DNA from: Planctomyces sp.
GTDB taxonomy: Bacteria; Planctomycetota; Planctomycetia; Planctomycetales; Planctomycetaceae
Assembly: GCA_005778115.1 (NCBI GenBank)
Contig: SXKJ01000340.1
Span: 1-32,083, forward strand
Direction of reading: 5' to 3'
DNA: 32,083 bases
Within the stretch, counting starts at the first letter, position 1; each line of letters opens with the position of its first letter. The position numbers were made by a program, and so were the translations under genes. The notes beneath the pieces were generated by a model. The model was given only the letters and a program-made list of their open reading frames with translations, ran no database searches and was not told the DNA's origin. Shown in pieces: positions 1-8,462 of the stretch.

Positions 1-297
1 CAGATTGCCGGCCTCGACAAATTAGGGGACGACTTCTTCACCGCCGTCGATCAACTGAAGCCCGGCACGACCGCCGCGATTCCGAACTATGACCGTTCCG
101 CCTTCATCGTCGTGCATGTCATCGACCGCGAAGAAATCGCGGCCGAGGAAGACGCTCCGCAACGAGCTGACTTCCTCAAGACCTGGCCGTTCAGCCCCCC
201 CGCGAATGAACTGGCCAACGCCAGTTCATTTCCGCTGCGTCGCGAGTGGATGGAATCCATCGAACGCAAATACAACGTGAAGTGGCCGGTGAAGTAG
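1..297 (+). CDS. C-terminal fragment of an uncharacterised protein (possibly a SurA/parvulin-type isomerase)
   Basis: The frame is open from the first base to a TAG at 295-297, giving the last 98 residues of a protein that starts outside the window. The segment LKPGTTAAIPNYDRSAFIVV resembles the end of parvulin-type PPIase domains, where a 'lkpGev..p' strand is followed by a strand of the form 'yyvvrv'. The tail is hydrophilic and ends EWMESIERKYNVKWPVK. The similarity is weak and comes from memory of the fold pattern only, so the function is tentative. The stop codon lies inside the left arm of the inverted repeat at 294-351, so the repeat may have set the present 3' end of the gene. Confidence 0.55.
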   Translation, partial: QIAGLDKLGDDFFTAVDQLKPGTTAAIPNYDRSAFIVVHVIDREEIAAEEDAPQRADFLKTWPFSPPANELANASSFPLRREWMESIERKYNVKWPVK

Positions 298-351
298 GAC
301 GGGCACTCCTGCCCGTCGATGCGAGGAGACGGGCAGGAGTGCCCGTCCTAC
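294..351. repeat. Inverted repeat, family A (perfect 24-bp arms)
   Basis: The left arm at 294-317 starts gtaggacgggcactcctg and the right arm at 328-351 is its exact reverse complement, with a 10-nt loop. A close relative lies at 24328-24384. The left arm contains the stop codon of the upstream gene. The right arm ends 5 nt before the rbsK start, so it overlaps the rbsK leader. There is no T-tract. Confidence 0.9.
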
Positions 352-356
352 AAATC

Positions 357-1298
357 ATGTCGATCATCGTCCTCGGCTCGATCAACACGGATTTGGTGAT
401 CCGTTCGCAGTCGTTGCCGCAACCGGGCGAAACAGTCCTGGGTGGCGAGTTCTATCGCGCGGCTGGCGGTAAAGGAGCCAATCAAGCGGTCGCGGCAGCG
501 CGATCGGCGCGCGATCCGGTGATCTTCCTCGCGGCCGTCGGGGACGACTCATTTGGCCAAGAATCGCTAAGCGCCCTGCGGTCGGAGAATCTCGATACGC
601 GGTTTCTGAAAGTGGTCCCCGGTCAGCCGTCAGGAGTCGCACTGATTCTGGTTGCTGCCAGCGGCCAGAACCTGATTAGCGTGGCCAGTGGCGCGAATCT
701 ACATCTGCGGCCGGAGGACATTCACGCGGTTCCAAAAGAGGTGTGGCAAAATGCTCGCGTGTTCGTCGCGTGTTTGGAGTCGCCGCTGGAAACGGTCATC
801 GCCGGACTGCGACATGCCAAACAATCCGGGCTGACAACGATCGTCAACCCAGCTCCCGCCGATCGCGAAATCATGTTCGCGGTTGGACTGCGGCTCATCG
901 ACGTCTTCACGCCCAACGAAACCGAAGCCGCGTTGCTGACCGGTCGCGAAGTCCGATCTTCCGCGGACGCCGAGGCTGCCGGAAGGCAGCTTCAAACCGC
1001 CGGTTGCTCGCGAGTCATCATCACGCGCGGTGAGCATGGTTGCTGCGTCCTTGACGACGATGTCGTCGAACACCTCGACGCAATTGCGGTCGAAGCGATC
1101 GACGCTGTCGCGGCGGGAGACGTCTTCAACGGCGCACTCGCCACAGCCCTTTCCGAAGGCCGATCGCTCATCGAGGCCACTCGCTGGGCCAGCAGGGCCG
1201 CAGCGATCTCGGTCACGCGACGCGGAGCTCAGCCGTCGATTCCAACTCGCGACGAGATTGAATTAAATGCGAGTCGCGGGAGCGATTCGCCTACGTAG
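357..1298 (+). CDS. rbsK: Ribokinase (PfkB family)
   Basis: This predicted 313-residue cytosolic kinase phosphorylates ribose at O5 with ATP. It opens with the first PfkB strand, VLGSINTDLV (5-14). It carries the sugar-binding GGKGANQAVAAA stretch (38-48), the NPAPAD segment (165-170) and PNETEAALLTG (187-197). The anion-hole and catalytic-base motif is AAGDVFNGA (252-260), with Asp255 as the expected base; the closely similar DTTAAGDTFNGA is typical of true ribokinases. I start at the ATG at 357 because the family begins here. The open frame extends back to about 246, but those codons are a read-through of the family A repeat. The last few codons and the TAG lie in another inverted repeat (1272-1317). 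No ribose transporter or other rbs gene is adjacent. A related sugar kinase of the same family is possible. Confidence 0.88.
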   Translation: MSIIVLGSINTDLVIRSQSLPQPGETVLGGEFYRAAGGKGANQAVAAARSARDPVIFLAAVGDDSFGQESLSALRSENLDTRFLKVVPGQPSGVALILVAASGQNLISVASGANLHLRPEDIHAVPKEVWQNARVFVACLESPLETVIAGLRHAKQSGLTTIVNPAPADREIMFAVGLRLIDVFTPNETEAALLTGREVRSSADAEAAGRQLQTAGCSRVIITRGEHGCCVLDDDVVEHLDAIAVEAIDAVAAGDVFNGALATALSEGRSLIEATRWASRAAAISVTRRGAQPSIPTRDEIELNASRGSDSPT

Positions 1299-1317
1299 CT
1301 CAGTCGCTCCCGCGACT
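1272..1317. repeat. Inverted repeat at the end of rbsK
   Basis: The arms agtcgcgggagcga (1272-1285) and tcgctcccgcgact (1304-1317) are perfect 14-bp reverse complements with an 18-nt loop. The left arm encodes the C-terminal residues of ribokinase, and the loop holds its TAG (1296-1298). It could act as a weak terminator, but no T-run follows. Confidence 0.8.
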
Positions 1318-1350
1318 GAGATTCCAGGTGTTCGACGATTGAAATCACAA

Positions 1351-1807
1351 ATGCGACTCTGGTCCCTGCACCCGAAGTATTTGGACTCACGCGGCTTGGT
1401 GGCACTCTGGCGCGAGGCGCTGTTGGCTCAAGCGGTCTTAGTGGGCGAAACACGCGGCTACCAGCACCATCCACAACTGACACGATCTCGGAAATCGGCC
1501 ACTCCTCAGTCAGCGCTGGCAAGCCATTCAGGCGGAGTCGTTACGACGCGGCTATCGCTTCGACAATTCCAAAATCGGCCCCGTCAAGAACCCGGAAGTG
1601 ATCCCCGTCACACGCGGCCAAATGGACTACGAATGGGGACAATTCAAAGCCAAATTGCGGCGACGCGATCCCACAGCATGGGAACAGATTCAGTCAGTGA
1701 CTCGACCAGTCCCGCATCCGTTGTTTCGGATCAAACCGGGACCGATCGAAGATTGGGAAGTCGTTTCGATTTTGGGCGGTCCGCGAATAACATCCGCCTC
1801 CGCTTGA
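1351..1807 (+). pseudogene. Pyrimidine dimer DNA glycosylase/endonuclease V family, frameshifted
   Basis: From the ATG at 1351 the frame reads MRLWSLHPKYLDSRGLVALW, followed by WREALLAQAVLVGETRGY and HHPQL. This is the hallmark N-terminus of small bacterial proteins annotated as pyrimidine dimer glycosylase/endonuclease V (Pyr_excise), which nick DNA at UV-induced dimers. The match fades near 1500-1525. The family-like sequence resumes one frame over, with AIQAESLRRGYRFDNSKIG, IPVTRGQMDYEWGQFKAKL and HPLFRIKPGPIEDWE, ending at TGA 1805-1807. Neither frame alone is complete, and the second frame has a stop at 1478-1480. A small deletion around 1515-1530 would explain this. It is either a recent pseudogene or an assembly error. 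The gene ends 22 nt before gltX. Confidence 0.75.
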
Positions 1808-1829
1808 TGACCTTCAGCAAGGACTGACG

Positions 1830-3443
1830 ATGACTGTAAGAACGAGGTTTGCTCCTAGCCCGACGGGCTACATGCACATCGGCGGGATGCGAACCGCTCT
1901 GTTCAATTGGTTGTGGGCACGGCACAACGGCGGCACGTTCATTCTGCGGATCGACGACACGGACCAGCAGCGCAACATGGACGAGGCACTCGGCCCGATC
2001 CTGCAAGCATTCAAGTGGCTCGGTCTGACCTGGGATGAAGGACCTGAGATCGGGGGGCCGTACACTCCGTACTTTCAATCGCAGCGTGGCGAGCTGTATC
2101 GTGCCGCCGCCGACCAATTGCTTCGCGAAGGCAAAGCCTATCGCTGCTTCGAGACGAAGGAGCAAATCGACCAGGACCGCAAGCAGGCCGAAGCCGAGAA
2201 GCGGACCTATCTGAGCGCTCGCCGTTCGCTGCAACTGAGCGAAGCGGAGATCCAAAAATTGCTCGCCGAAGGCCAGCCGCACGTCATTCGGTTCCTGGTG
2301 CCTCGCGACCAGAAGATCGTCATCGACGATCACATTCGTGGCCGAGTCGAATGGGATGCCGGACTGATGGCCGATCCGGTCATCATGCGCGGCGATGGCT
2401 CGCCGCTCTACAACTTCGCGACGGTGATCGACGACGCGCAGATGCAGATCACGCACGTCGTCCGGGCGGAAGAACATCTCTCGAATACGCCGACACAGGT
2501 GTTGCTGCATCAGGCACTCGGCAACACGCTGCCGCAGTTCGCTCACATTCCGTATGTCGCTGCGCCGGGTGGGAAAGAGAAGCTCAGCAAGCGTAAGCTG
2601 GCTCAATACCGCAACAACGCTGCGTTCAAAAAGCTGTGCGACAAAGGGGACGCGGTCTTCGCTCAGATTGGCCTCGCGGGACAAGCGGGGCTCGAGCCGG
2701 TGATGGTCGAGTTCTACGAACGAGTCGGCTTCCTGCCGGCAGGAATTCTGAACGGCTTGTTGCGGCTCGGTTGGTCGCTGGACGACAAAACCGAGATCTT
2801 CTCGCTGGAGGATGCGGTGAAACTCTTCACCCTCGACCGAGTCGTGAAAGCTCCGGCCGGTTTCGATCCCGACAAGATGGTCTCGTTCCAGCAGCACTGG
2901 ATGACGCAGTTGCCGTTGGAGCAGAAGGTCGCGGGTTGCTTGCCGTATCTCGTGAGAGCGGGCCTGATCGTGGGGCAGGTTTCCAATCTGCCCGGCCAAG
3001 ACGGGCACATTGAAAACGTGTCCCACGAGTCGTTGGAATTCGTCGCGCGGTTGATTGCCGCGATGGGCGATCGCATCAGACTCTTCAGCGATATCCTCGA
3101 CGTCGCCTACTTCTTCAAAGACGAGATCACTTACGACGAGAAAGAATTCACCAAACGAGTCGCCAAGGAAGGTGTCCCCGCTCTGCTGGCCGGCTTTCGA
3201 GATTGCATCACAGCGATGCCGGAATGGACGGTCGAGAACTTGGAAGCCACGCTCAAATCGTACTGCGAAAAACAAGGACAACCGGCCGGCACGCTAATTC
3301 ACGCTTTGCGAATCAGCACAACCGGCGTCCCCATTGGCCCCGGTGTCTACGAATGCGTGCTGCTCGTCGGCCGTGACCGCGTGTTGACGCGGATCGATCA
3401 AGCGATTCAGAGAGCGACGGCCCGACAAGACTCAACCCAATGA
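1830..3443 (+). CDS. gltX: Glutamyl-tRNA synthetase (class I)
   Basis: This enzyme charges tRNA-Glu with glutamate in the cytosol. The protein is 537 residues; 470-510 is usual. It has the class I HIGH signature as [20 protein letters not shown] (10-29), the amino-acid-binding RIDDTD (40-45) and the KMSKS loop as KLSKR (251-255). Directly after KLSKR it carries a longer insert, [20 protein letters not shown], instead of the HGA of standard GltX; I recall this variant from planctomycete-type enzymes. Residues about 381-399 ([19 protein letters not shown]) are the in-frame translation of a dispersed inverted repeat inserted in a linker of the anticodon-binding part. Downstream homology resumes at [13 protein letters not shown]. 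The start is ATG 1830 with an AAGGA upstream. The catalytic core looks intact. Confidence 0.95.
   Translation: MTVRTRFAPSPTGYMHIGGMRTALFNWLWARHNGGTFILRIDDTDQQRNMDEALGPILQAFKWLGLTWDEGPEIGGPYTPYFQSQRGELYRAAADQLLREGKAYRCFETKEQIDQDRKQAEAEKRTYLSARRSLQLSEAEIQKLLAEGQPHVIRFLVPRDQKIVIDDHIRGRVEWDAGLMADPVIMRGDGSPLYNFATVIDDAQMQITHVVRAEEHLSNTPTQVLLHQALGNTLPQFAHIPYVAAPGGKEKLSKRKLAQYRNNAAFKKLCDKGDAVFAQIGLAGQAGLEPVMVEFYERVGFLPAGILNGLLRLGWSLDDKTEIFSLEDAVKLFTLDRVVKAPAGFDPDKMVSFQQHWMTQLPLEQKVAGCLPYLVRAGLIVGQVSNLPGQDGHIENVSHESLEFVARLIAAMGDRIRLFSDILDVAYFFKDEITYDEKEFTKRVAKEGVPALLAGFRDCITAMPEWTVENLEATLKSYCEKQGQPAGTLIHALRISTTGVPIGPGVYECVLLVGRDRVLTRIDQAIQRATARQDSTQ
2970..3026. repeat. Inverted repeat, family B, embedded in gltX
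   Basis: The left arm at 2970-2988 (gtggggcaggtttccaatc) and the right arm at 3008-3026 (cattgaaaacgtgtcccac) pair imperfectly. The left arm matches the arm of the intergenic element at 22130-22181. The element is a multiple of three in effect and keeps the gltX frame open. Confidence 0.82.
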
Positions 3444-3450
3444 GTTCCCA

Positions 3451-3522
3451 TTTTTCGCCCTTCATCTTTCGCCAGTTCCGGCATCATGACGGGGGGAGCT
3501 GGCAAAAATGGAGGGCGAAAAA
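3451..3522. repeat. Inverted repeat, family D, between gltX and the epimerase gene
   Basis: The outer arms tttttcgcccttcat (3451-3465) and atggagggcgaaaaa (3508-3522) pair with one mismatch. The stem continues inward through gccagttcc and ggagctggc. The same design and much of the same sequence recur at 29537-29606. It could also work as a terminator for gltX. Confidence 0.8.
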
Positions 3523-3570
3523 TGAACGACAAATCTTTCAACCCCGTTTGGCTTCGATGATGAGGTTCCC

Positions 3571-4836
3571 ATGAAATTTCAAACTCTCGGACTCAAACCC
3601 AGTTTCGGATTCGGCGACCGCATCGGTCTCGCCACGCCCGGCCACATCGCGGCGATGCGGCGAGTGCCGTGCGGCATCGAAGCGATCTTCCCGCAGCAAT
3701 CCATTCGCGAGATGACGCGCACGCAACGCACGCCGCAGAACGTCATCGACGATGCGGTGAGCGGCATGACTGCGACCGGATGGACGGGGCTTTGCGGCGC
3801 GGATGCGGACCACTTGAAGACTCAACATGACGTTGATCGCACGGCAGCGGTCGGGTTCACGTTCTTCACGATCGACCCGTCAGGAGCCGTTGACCCCAAG
3901 GCCGACAGCTACGACGAATCAACGCTGTGGCAACAAGCGGCAGCCATTCAGTCCGAGGTCGGCTGGGCACCGCAATACGTCGGCCGACAGGTAAAACTCT
4001 CAACTGGCACGGCCATCGACTTCACCGATCGTGCCTGTCTGCAAGCCGCCGTGAAGTACGGCCGAGCGATCAATCAGGCGGTCGCCTTGTCGGATTACAT
4101 TAGCCGCGTGCAGACATCGGCCGGGCGGGAATTCGAGATCGAACTGAGTGTCGATGAAACCGACAACCCGACGACTCTTGCCGAGCACTACATCATTGCG
4201 GATCAATGCCTTTCACGCGGTATGAAGCTGGTCAGTCTCGCGCCGCGATTCGTCGGTGACTTTGAGAAAGGAGTCGATTTCAAAGGCGACCTGGCGTTAC
4301 TAGATCGTTCGCTGCGCGAGCACGCGGCGATTGCGGCGATGCTCGGCCCGTACAAGCTCAGCCTGCATTCAGGGTCGGACAAGCTGTCGATGTACGCCGC
4401 GCTGGCTCGCGCGACGAAAGGCCGCTTCCATGTGAAGACGGCTGGAACGAGTTATCTCGAAGCGCTGCGCGTCGTCGCTCGGCACGACGAGAAGCTATTT
4501 CGCGAGATCATCGGATTCGCTCGCGGGCGTTACGACACCGACAAAGCGACGTATCACGTCTCGGCCACGCTGGCCGGTGTGGCTTCCGGCGAGCAACTCG
4601 CAACCGCTCGCGACCTCGAACGCACTTACTTGGAAATGTGGGCCGACGTGCCGGCCGGCAAAGGCTTCACGGCACCCGGCCGGCAAATTTTGCATTGCAC
4701 GTTCGGGTCCGTATTGACGCATCCCGATTTCGGTCGGGCCGTTCGCAGCGTGCTGGAATCGAATCTTGGCACGTACATCGAAGTTCTCGACGAACACTTC
4801 TCGCGGCACCTGCAAGCTTTGAAAGCCGGCCTGTAA
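3571..4836 (+). CDS. Tagaturonate epimerase family protein (UxaE-like)
   Basis: The 421-residue cytosolic protein starts MKFQTLGLKPSFGFGDRIGL. It contains the segments IFPQQSIREMTRTQRTPQ, GLCGADADHLKTQHDVDR and GFTFFTIDPSGAVD, which I recognise from proteins annotated as the tagaturonate epimerase (UxaE) family. UxaE interconverts the keto-hexuronates tagaturonate and fructuronate, allowing galacturonate carbon to enter the mannonate route. The conserved His and Asp residues in DADHLKT and in the LHSGSDKLSMYAAL segment (near 365-380) are plausible metal or substrate ligands, but I cannot prove that. The start ATG at 3571 has GAGG five bases upstream. No other uronate genes are adjacent, so the true substrate may differ. 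The gene stands alone between two inverted repeats. Confidence 0.72.
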   Translation: MKFQTLGLKPSFGFGDRIGLATPGHIAAMRRVPCGIEAIFPQQSIREMTRTQRTPQNVIDDAVSGMTATGWTGLCGADADHLKTQHDVDRTAAVGFTFFTIDPSGAVDPKADSYDESTLWQQAAAIQSEVGWAPQYVGRQVKLSTGTAIDFTDRACLQAAVKYGRAINQAVALSDYISRVQTSAGREFEIELSVDETDNPTTLAEHYIIADQCLSRGMKLVSLAPRFVGDFEKGVDFKGDLALLDRSLREHAAIAAMLGPYKLSLHSGSDKLSMYAALARATKGRFHVKTAGTSYLEALRVVARHDEKLFREIIGFARGRYDTDKATYHVSATLAGVASGEQLATARDLERTYLEMWADVPAGKGFTAPGRQILHCTFGSVLTHPDFGRAVRSVLESNLGTYIEVLDEHFSRHLQALKAGL

Positions 4837-4860
4837 TCGGCATCATGGGAAAATCAACGA

Positions 4861-4903
4861 GCCCCATTCGTCTGCCATCAGATCATTGGCAAACGAATGG
4901 GGC
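4861..4903. repeat. Inverted repeat between convergent genes
   Basis: The arms 4861-4877 (gccccattcgtctgcca) and 4887-4903 (tggcaaacgaatggggc) are reverse complements with one mismatch and a 9-nt loop. It lies between the convergent ends of the epimerase-family gene and the cytochrome gene, where a bidirectional terminator would be useful. Confidence 0.82.
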
Positions 4904-4940
4904 CAGAGGAATGAGAATTCGCGGTGGCGACGATTGCGAA

Positions 4941-6587
4941 CTACTTCGCCGAGAGCTTGCCGGCGAGAGCATGGAACTTTTCGCGAAACTCGACTGCGTC
5001 GTAGTCCCCGATCGGCTTGAGCGACTTCGTGAGATCAACTTCGGTGACTTCGCGAGTCTTCGTCGAGCCGGGAATCTGTTGCTGGGCTTTTTTCCCGTCG
5101 AGCAAGTTGAGGGCGAAGAGTTTCTCCACGCCAGCCAACTCGGCGTCCATCGTGGCAACAAGAGCTTTGACGTCATCTGGACTCGATTTCGTCGATAACT
5201 CACGTCGCAAGACTTGGGAAGCCCACACCAGTTGCCGGGCTGAGTCGTAATCCCAAAGCTCGCTGTCCGCCACAGCAACGATGTCGCGCAGCAGTTGCAT
5301 GCCCTCGGCGCGTGGTAATGGTTTGCGCTCTAACGTGCCGGCCTGCTGATCGAGCCATTCCGTGACCGGTTTGACCGCCTCGGCCCAATGATCACGACGG
5401 CCAAACGGTTGATCGCTCAGCAGTTTGTCGACGGGCTGCATTTGACGATCGAATTCTTCCGCGGGGCCTCCCAATCTCTTCAACGCCAATTTAGTGAGCA
5501 CCGCAGGCCATGCTCGCAACATCGGTCGTCCCGGCGCACCATGCAACTTGCGGCTTTGCCGCCAACTGCGATCTTTCAAATCGTGATGGCAGGCGTAGCA
5601 CTCGAAGAGCGACAACTCCGGAAAGTCCGGCTTCGCAACGGGTACTGCTAGTTGCTCGTTGGCCAAGCTGCTGGCCAATTTCAGATTCTCGCTGAACGCG
5701 ACCAAGGCCGAGACCAATACCACGTTCGTTTCGTGCAAATTGTCGAGCTTGTATGAGTCGCGTCCGTAAATGTCGTCCGCGTTCTTCTTCAGGAACTCCT
5801 GGCGTACCGGTTCGGCCTTCTTGTGGAAGTCGCGCCAATGCTTGGGCATCTGCTGTGCGAACGATTCCATCTCAAAACCTGGGAGCGGCGGATGACCGGC
5901 AGCGTACATCTCATGCGTGACGACTTTTCCCTCGGCGGCATTACCTAAGTGGCAAGAGAGACAGAGTCGCGTGCGCTCCGACGGGGATCGAATGTCAGCG
6001 AAACCGTATTTGTCGAGCTTGTCCTTCGACGACAGAAATCGCCACGAGTCCTTGTTCGTATGCGGGACGTACCAGCCCTTGGCTTCGGGATTCGCGGCCG
6101 CGTCGCCCGACGCCGAGTGGCAACCTTCGCAACTTACTCCCTGAGCAACTTTCAAAGTATCGACCAAATCGGCGGAGATCAGCCGCGGATCGTCGCCCAT
6201 CGCCGACAGCGGAAAGCCGGTGTGACATGCCAAGCACCGCTTGTCACGATGGATCTCGGCCACTCCCAGCAGCTTCCCCATGTGTATTGAGCGTTCGTTC
6301 TTCAACACCGTGAATGCCTGTGAATGTCTGTCGGAGGTGATCCAAATCTTGATTTCATCCAGCAAGACCCAGCTATCGTCCGTCAGTTTTTCTTCACTAA
6401 AGCCTGCCGCAGCCAGCAGCGGGTCAGACTCTTTAGGAAAGCCTCCCGTGTGGCATTTCAAGCAATCGGCCGCACCGCGAAATGTGCGTTGTGCCGTCGC
6501 CGACTTGGCCGGAGTCTCCTGCGCGGCAAGCCAATTGGACGTGAAGACTGAAAGGACGAGTGCGATCACACTCAGCGAGGAACGCAT
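4941..6587 (-). CDS. Exported pentahaem c-type cytochrome (cytochrome c554/NapC-like haem packing)
   Basis: The 548-residue protein begins with a Sec signal peptide (MRSSLSVIALVLSVFTSNWL, cleavage near AAQ). Five CxxCH haem-binding motifs can be read: CLKCH (42-46), CLACH (118-122), CEGCH (153-157), CLSCH (209-213) and CYACH (330-334). The last is followed by HDLKDRSWRQ. Histidines in HEMYAAGHPPLPGFEM and elsewhere are candidate distal ligands. The spacing resembles planctomycete 'cytochrome c family' proteins related to the multihaem c554 fold. The last 200 residues have no haem motif and are mostly helical. It is expected to shuttle electrons in the periplasm; the partner is unknown and no redox neighbour is present. 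The start is supported by AGGAG eight bases before ATG 6587. Confidence 0.85.
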   Translation of the reverse strand: MRSSLSVIALVLSVFTSNWLAAQETPAKSATAQRTFRGAADCLKCHTGGFPKESDPLLAAAGFSEEKLTDDSWVLLDEIKIWITSDRHSQAFTVLKNERSIHMGKLLGVAEIHRDKRCLACHTGFPLSAMGDDPRLISADLVDTLKVAQGVSCEGCHSASGDAAANPEAKGWYVPHTNKDSWRFLSSKDKLDKYGFADIRSPSERTRLCLSCHLGNAAEGKVVTHEMYAAGHPPLPGFEMESFAQQMPKHWRDFHKKAEPVRQEFLKKNADDIYGRDSYKLDNLHETNVVLVSALVAFSENLKLASSLANEQLAVPVAKPDFPELSLFECYACHHDLKDRSWRQSRKLHGAPGRPMLRAWPAVLTKLALKRLGGPAEEFDRQMQPVDKLLSDQPFGRRDHWAEAVKPVTEWLDQQAGTLERKPLPRAEGMQLLRDIVAVADSELWDYDSARQLVWASQVLRRELSTKSSPDDVKALVATMDAELAGVEKLFALNLLDGKKAQQQIPGSTKTREVTEVDLTKSLKPIGDYDAVEFREKFHALAGKLSAK

Positions 6588-6662
6588 GGACTGAACTCCT
6601 GGGTGTCTTGAGTAATGGGAGCGCTCTTACCACCAGCACTCGAATTCGGCGGCAGCATAGCT

Positions 6663-7874
6663 TCAATTCTTGATTGCTTCGATAGCGAGTTGTTGTAGCT
6701 CGCGGCGCAAATCCGATCCATCGGCGTTGGGCAGGCCGACCCGCTGGATCAGCAGGATCACGAACAGGTCTTGTTTCGGATCGATCCAGGCTTGAGTGCC
6801 GAACGCTCCGCCGTGGCCGAAGGTGCCGGGTGAGACCATCGCGGTCACGCCTTGCGGTTCTTTGACGACGGCCCAGCCATAGCCGAATCCCATGCCGGGA
6901 ACGAAGCCGCAAGGCAAATCGCCGGTTTGCACCTTGGTCATCGTCAGCACGCTTTCCGGCGAGAGAATCTTCGTGGAGCCGAGCCGTCCGGCGTTCAGCA
7001 TCGCTTGATAGAGCTTCGCGAGATCGGCCGCCGTCGAGTACAGCCCACCGGCCGGGATCGGATGCTTGGCACCGGTGGCCGGGCCGACGATCGGGCGATT
7101 GGCAACGACGAGTTCTCCGTTCTTAGTCTCGTACAAGCCGGCGATACGCGGGACTTGTTGCTCCGTCGGAAAGCAGGCGGTGTCGTTCATCCCCAACGGA
7201 CGGAACACACGAGCGGTCAGGAACTCCTCGAACGACTGCCCCGAGACGACCTCGATCACTCGGCCAAGCGTGTCGATGCCAGCGTTGCAGTACGCCCATT
7301 TGCTGCCCGGCTCAAAGTCCAACGGTTGCTGTGAACTGACCAGGACCGCCTCGGCGAGCGTGCGTTGACGAATGGCATACAAGTCGGCCAGCCCCGGTGG
7401 AAATCCACCGGGCAGACCGGACGTGTGAGTCAACAAGTCTCGCAACGTGATCACTCGCGATGGCTTCTTGAGCGTGACGGAGTCCCCTTCGCGCGACGCG
7501 GTCAGGCGTTGGCCACGAAACTCTGGCAGATGCTTTTCGACCGGATCATCGACGGAGAGTTTTCCCTCATCTTGCAGGATCATGATGCCCATCGCGGTGA
7601 TCGGCTTGGTCATCGACGCGATGCGGAAGAGCGCGTCTTTCGGCATCGGCTGTTTGGTCTCGATCTTCTGCAACCCGACCGCCTCGAGATGCGCGATGGC
7701 ATTTTTCGAGCCGACGGCTGTGACCGCTCCGGCGATGATTTTCTGATCGACGAAGCTCTGCATCCGCTCGCCGATTTTGCCGAGCTTCGCGGAATCAAAG
7801 TCTGTCGCGGACAACGGGGAGATGTTCGCCAACGCGATGCTGATGGTCGTAATCAGACTGAGCCAATGACGCAT
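6663..7874 (-). CDS. Exported serine hydrolase, beta-lactamase/esterase family (PF00144)
   Basis: The 403-residue protein has a signal peptide (MRHWLSLITTISIALANISP) followed by a class C beta-lactamase/penicillin-binding fold. The nucleophile motif SMTK is at 87-90 (Ser87, Lys90), the Tyr motif YCN is at 195-197, and the third motif HGG is at 354-356. The segments DLLTHTSGLPGG and GLYSTAADLAKLYQAML are typical of this family, which includes EstB-like esterases and D-amino-acid peptidases. The true substrate cannot be read from sequence, and antibiotic hydrolysis should not be assumed. AGGA lies eight bases upstream of ATG 7874. The gene lies 69 bp downstream of acpS on the same strand and could be cotranscribed with it. 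Confidence 0.9.
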   Translation of the reverse strand: MRHWLSLITTISIALANISPLSATDFDSAKLGKIGERMQSFVDQKIIAGAVTAVGSKNAIAHLEAVGLQKIETKQPMPKDALFRIASMTKPITAMGIMILQDEGKLSVDDPVEKHLPEFRGQRLTASREGDSVTLKKPSRVITLRDLLTHTSGLPGGFPPGLADLYAIRQRTLAEAVLVSSQQPLDFEPGSKWAYCNAGIDTLGRVIEVVSGQSFEEFLTARVFRPLGMNDTACFPTEQQVPRIAGLYETKNGELVVANRPIVGPATGAKHPIPAGGLYSTAADLAKLYQAMLNAGRLGSTKILSPESVLTMTKVQTGDLPCGFVPGMGFGYGWAVVKEPQGVTAMVSPGTFGHGGAFGTQAWIDPKQDLFVILLIQRVGLPNADGSDLRRELQQLAIEAIKN

Positions 7875-7943
7875 GAGTTCGATCCTTTGGACGTTGGGTT
7901 TGGGATAACAGCCAACAGCTTTCAGCCCACAGCCATCGGCAGT

Positions 7944-8345
7944 TCAGGTGGCTCGAAGGCCGATCGCGGTGGCTGTGGCGTACTCTCGGCAATGAGACAT
8001 GGTGACGAGAATTTCGCCGATGCCGAGTTGCTTGGCGAGTTCGGCGGTCGAGCCTTGCAATACGATGCGTGGGCGGCCGGATTCCTCAGTGACGACTTCG
8101 ATTTCTTGAAAGTGCGTTCCTTGGATGAAACCGGTCCCCAGCGCTTTCATCACCGCTTCCTTGGCGGCCCAGCGGCCGGCGAAAGGTTCGGCGGAGAACT
8201 TGCGTTGCCGGCAGTAGCCGATCTCATCGGGCGTGAAGATGCGGTTCACGAACGAATCACCATGCCGTTCGATCATCTTGCTAATCCGCTCGACTTCGAC
8301 GATGTCCGTGCCTAGGCCCACGATCACGACGTTGCACCTCCCCAA
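7944..8345 (-). CDS. acpS: Holo-[acyl-carrier-protein] synthase
   Basis: AcpS transfers 4'-phosphopantetheine from CoA to the conserved serine of acyl carrier protein. The 133-residue length is usual for the family. The N-terminal motif GLGTDIVEVERI (10-21) holds the Mg-binding Asp14. FAGRWAAKEAVMKALGTG (55-72) holds the second ligand, Glu63. The closing SHCREYATATAI is also canonical. Its probable substrate, acpP, lies about 5 kb away at 13422, so the two are not in one operon. The start is ATG 8345. A start further in, close to VIVGLG, would also fit the family but has no better ribosome site. Confidence 0.94.
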   Translation of the reverse strand: MGRCNVVIVGLGTDIVEVERISKMIERHGDSFVNRIFTPDEIGYCRQRKFSAEPFAGRWAAKEAVMKALGTGFIQGTHFQEIEVVTEESGRPRIVLQGSTAELAKQLGIGEILVTMSHCREYATATAIGLRAT

Positions 8346-8393
8346 CGCGACGGCGCGAGCTTATCGTGTGTCGCGTACACCCGCCAGAAAGTC

Positions 8394-8446
8394 GTAGTAG
8401 GCACACTCCGTGTGCCGTCTGACGGCACACGGAGTGTGCCTACTAC
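8394..8446. repeat. Inverted repeat with perfect 25-bp arms and 3-nt loop
   Basis: The arms 8394-8418 and 8422-8446 are exact reverse complements around the loop ctg. The outer end reads gtagtaggcacactccg. It lies between the divergent acpS and WD40 genes, so it is not placed as a terminator. The hairpin ends 16 nt before the WD40 start. Confidence 0.92.
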
Positions 8447-8462
8447 CAATGGGAGACCGATC

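Noticed and set aside
1731-3281. Long open frame on the minus strand opposite gltX (516 codons)
   Set aside because: It lies fully antisense to a well-supported gene, has no family resemblance and is rich in Arg, Gln and Asp as expected from complementing a GC-rich coding frame. Similar antisense frames opposite 11729-12994, 15404-16711, 20776-22014 and 26897-28195 were rejected for the same reason.
6663-7874. Beta-lactamase resistance gene
   Set aside because: SxxK, YxN and HGG motifs occur throughout PF00144 esterases and peptidases. Nothing points specifically to beta-lactam hydrolysis.
8394-8446. Rho-independent terminator
   Set aside because: The hairpin is perfect but has no T-tract and lies between divergent genes, where no transcript should end. 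It is listed as a repeat instead.
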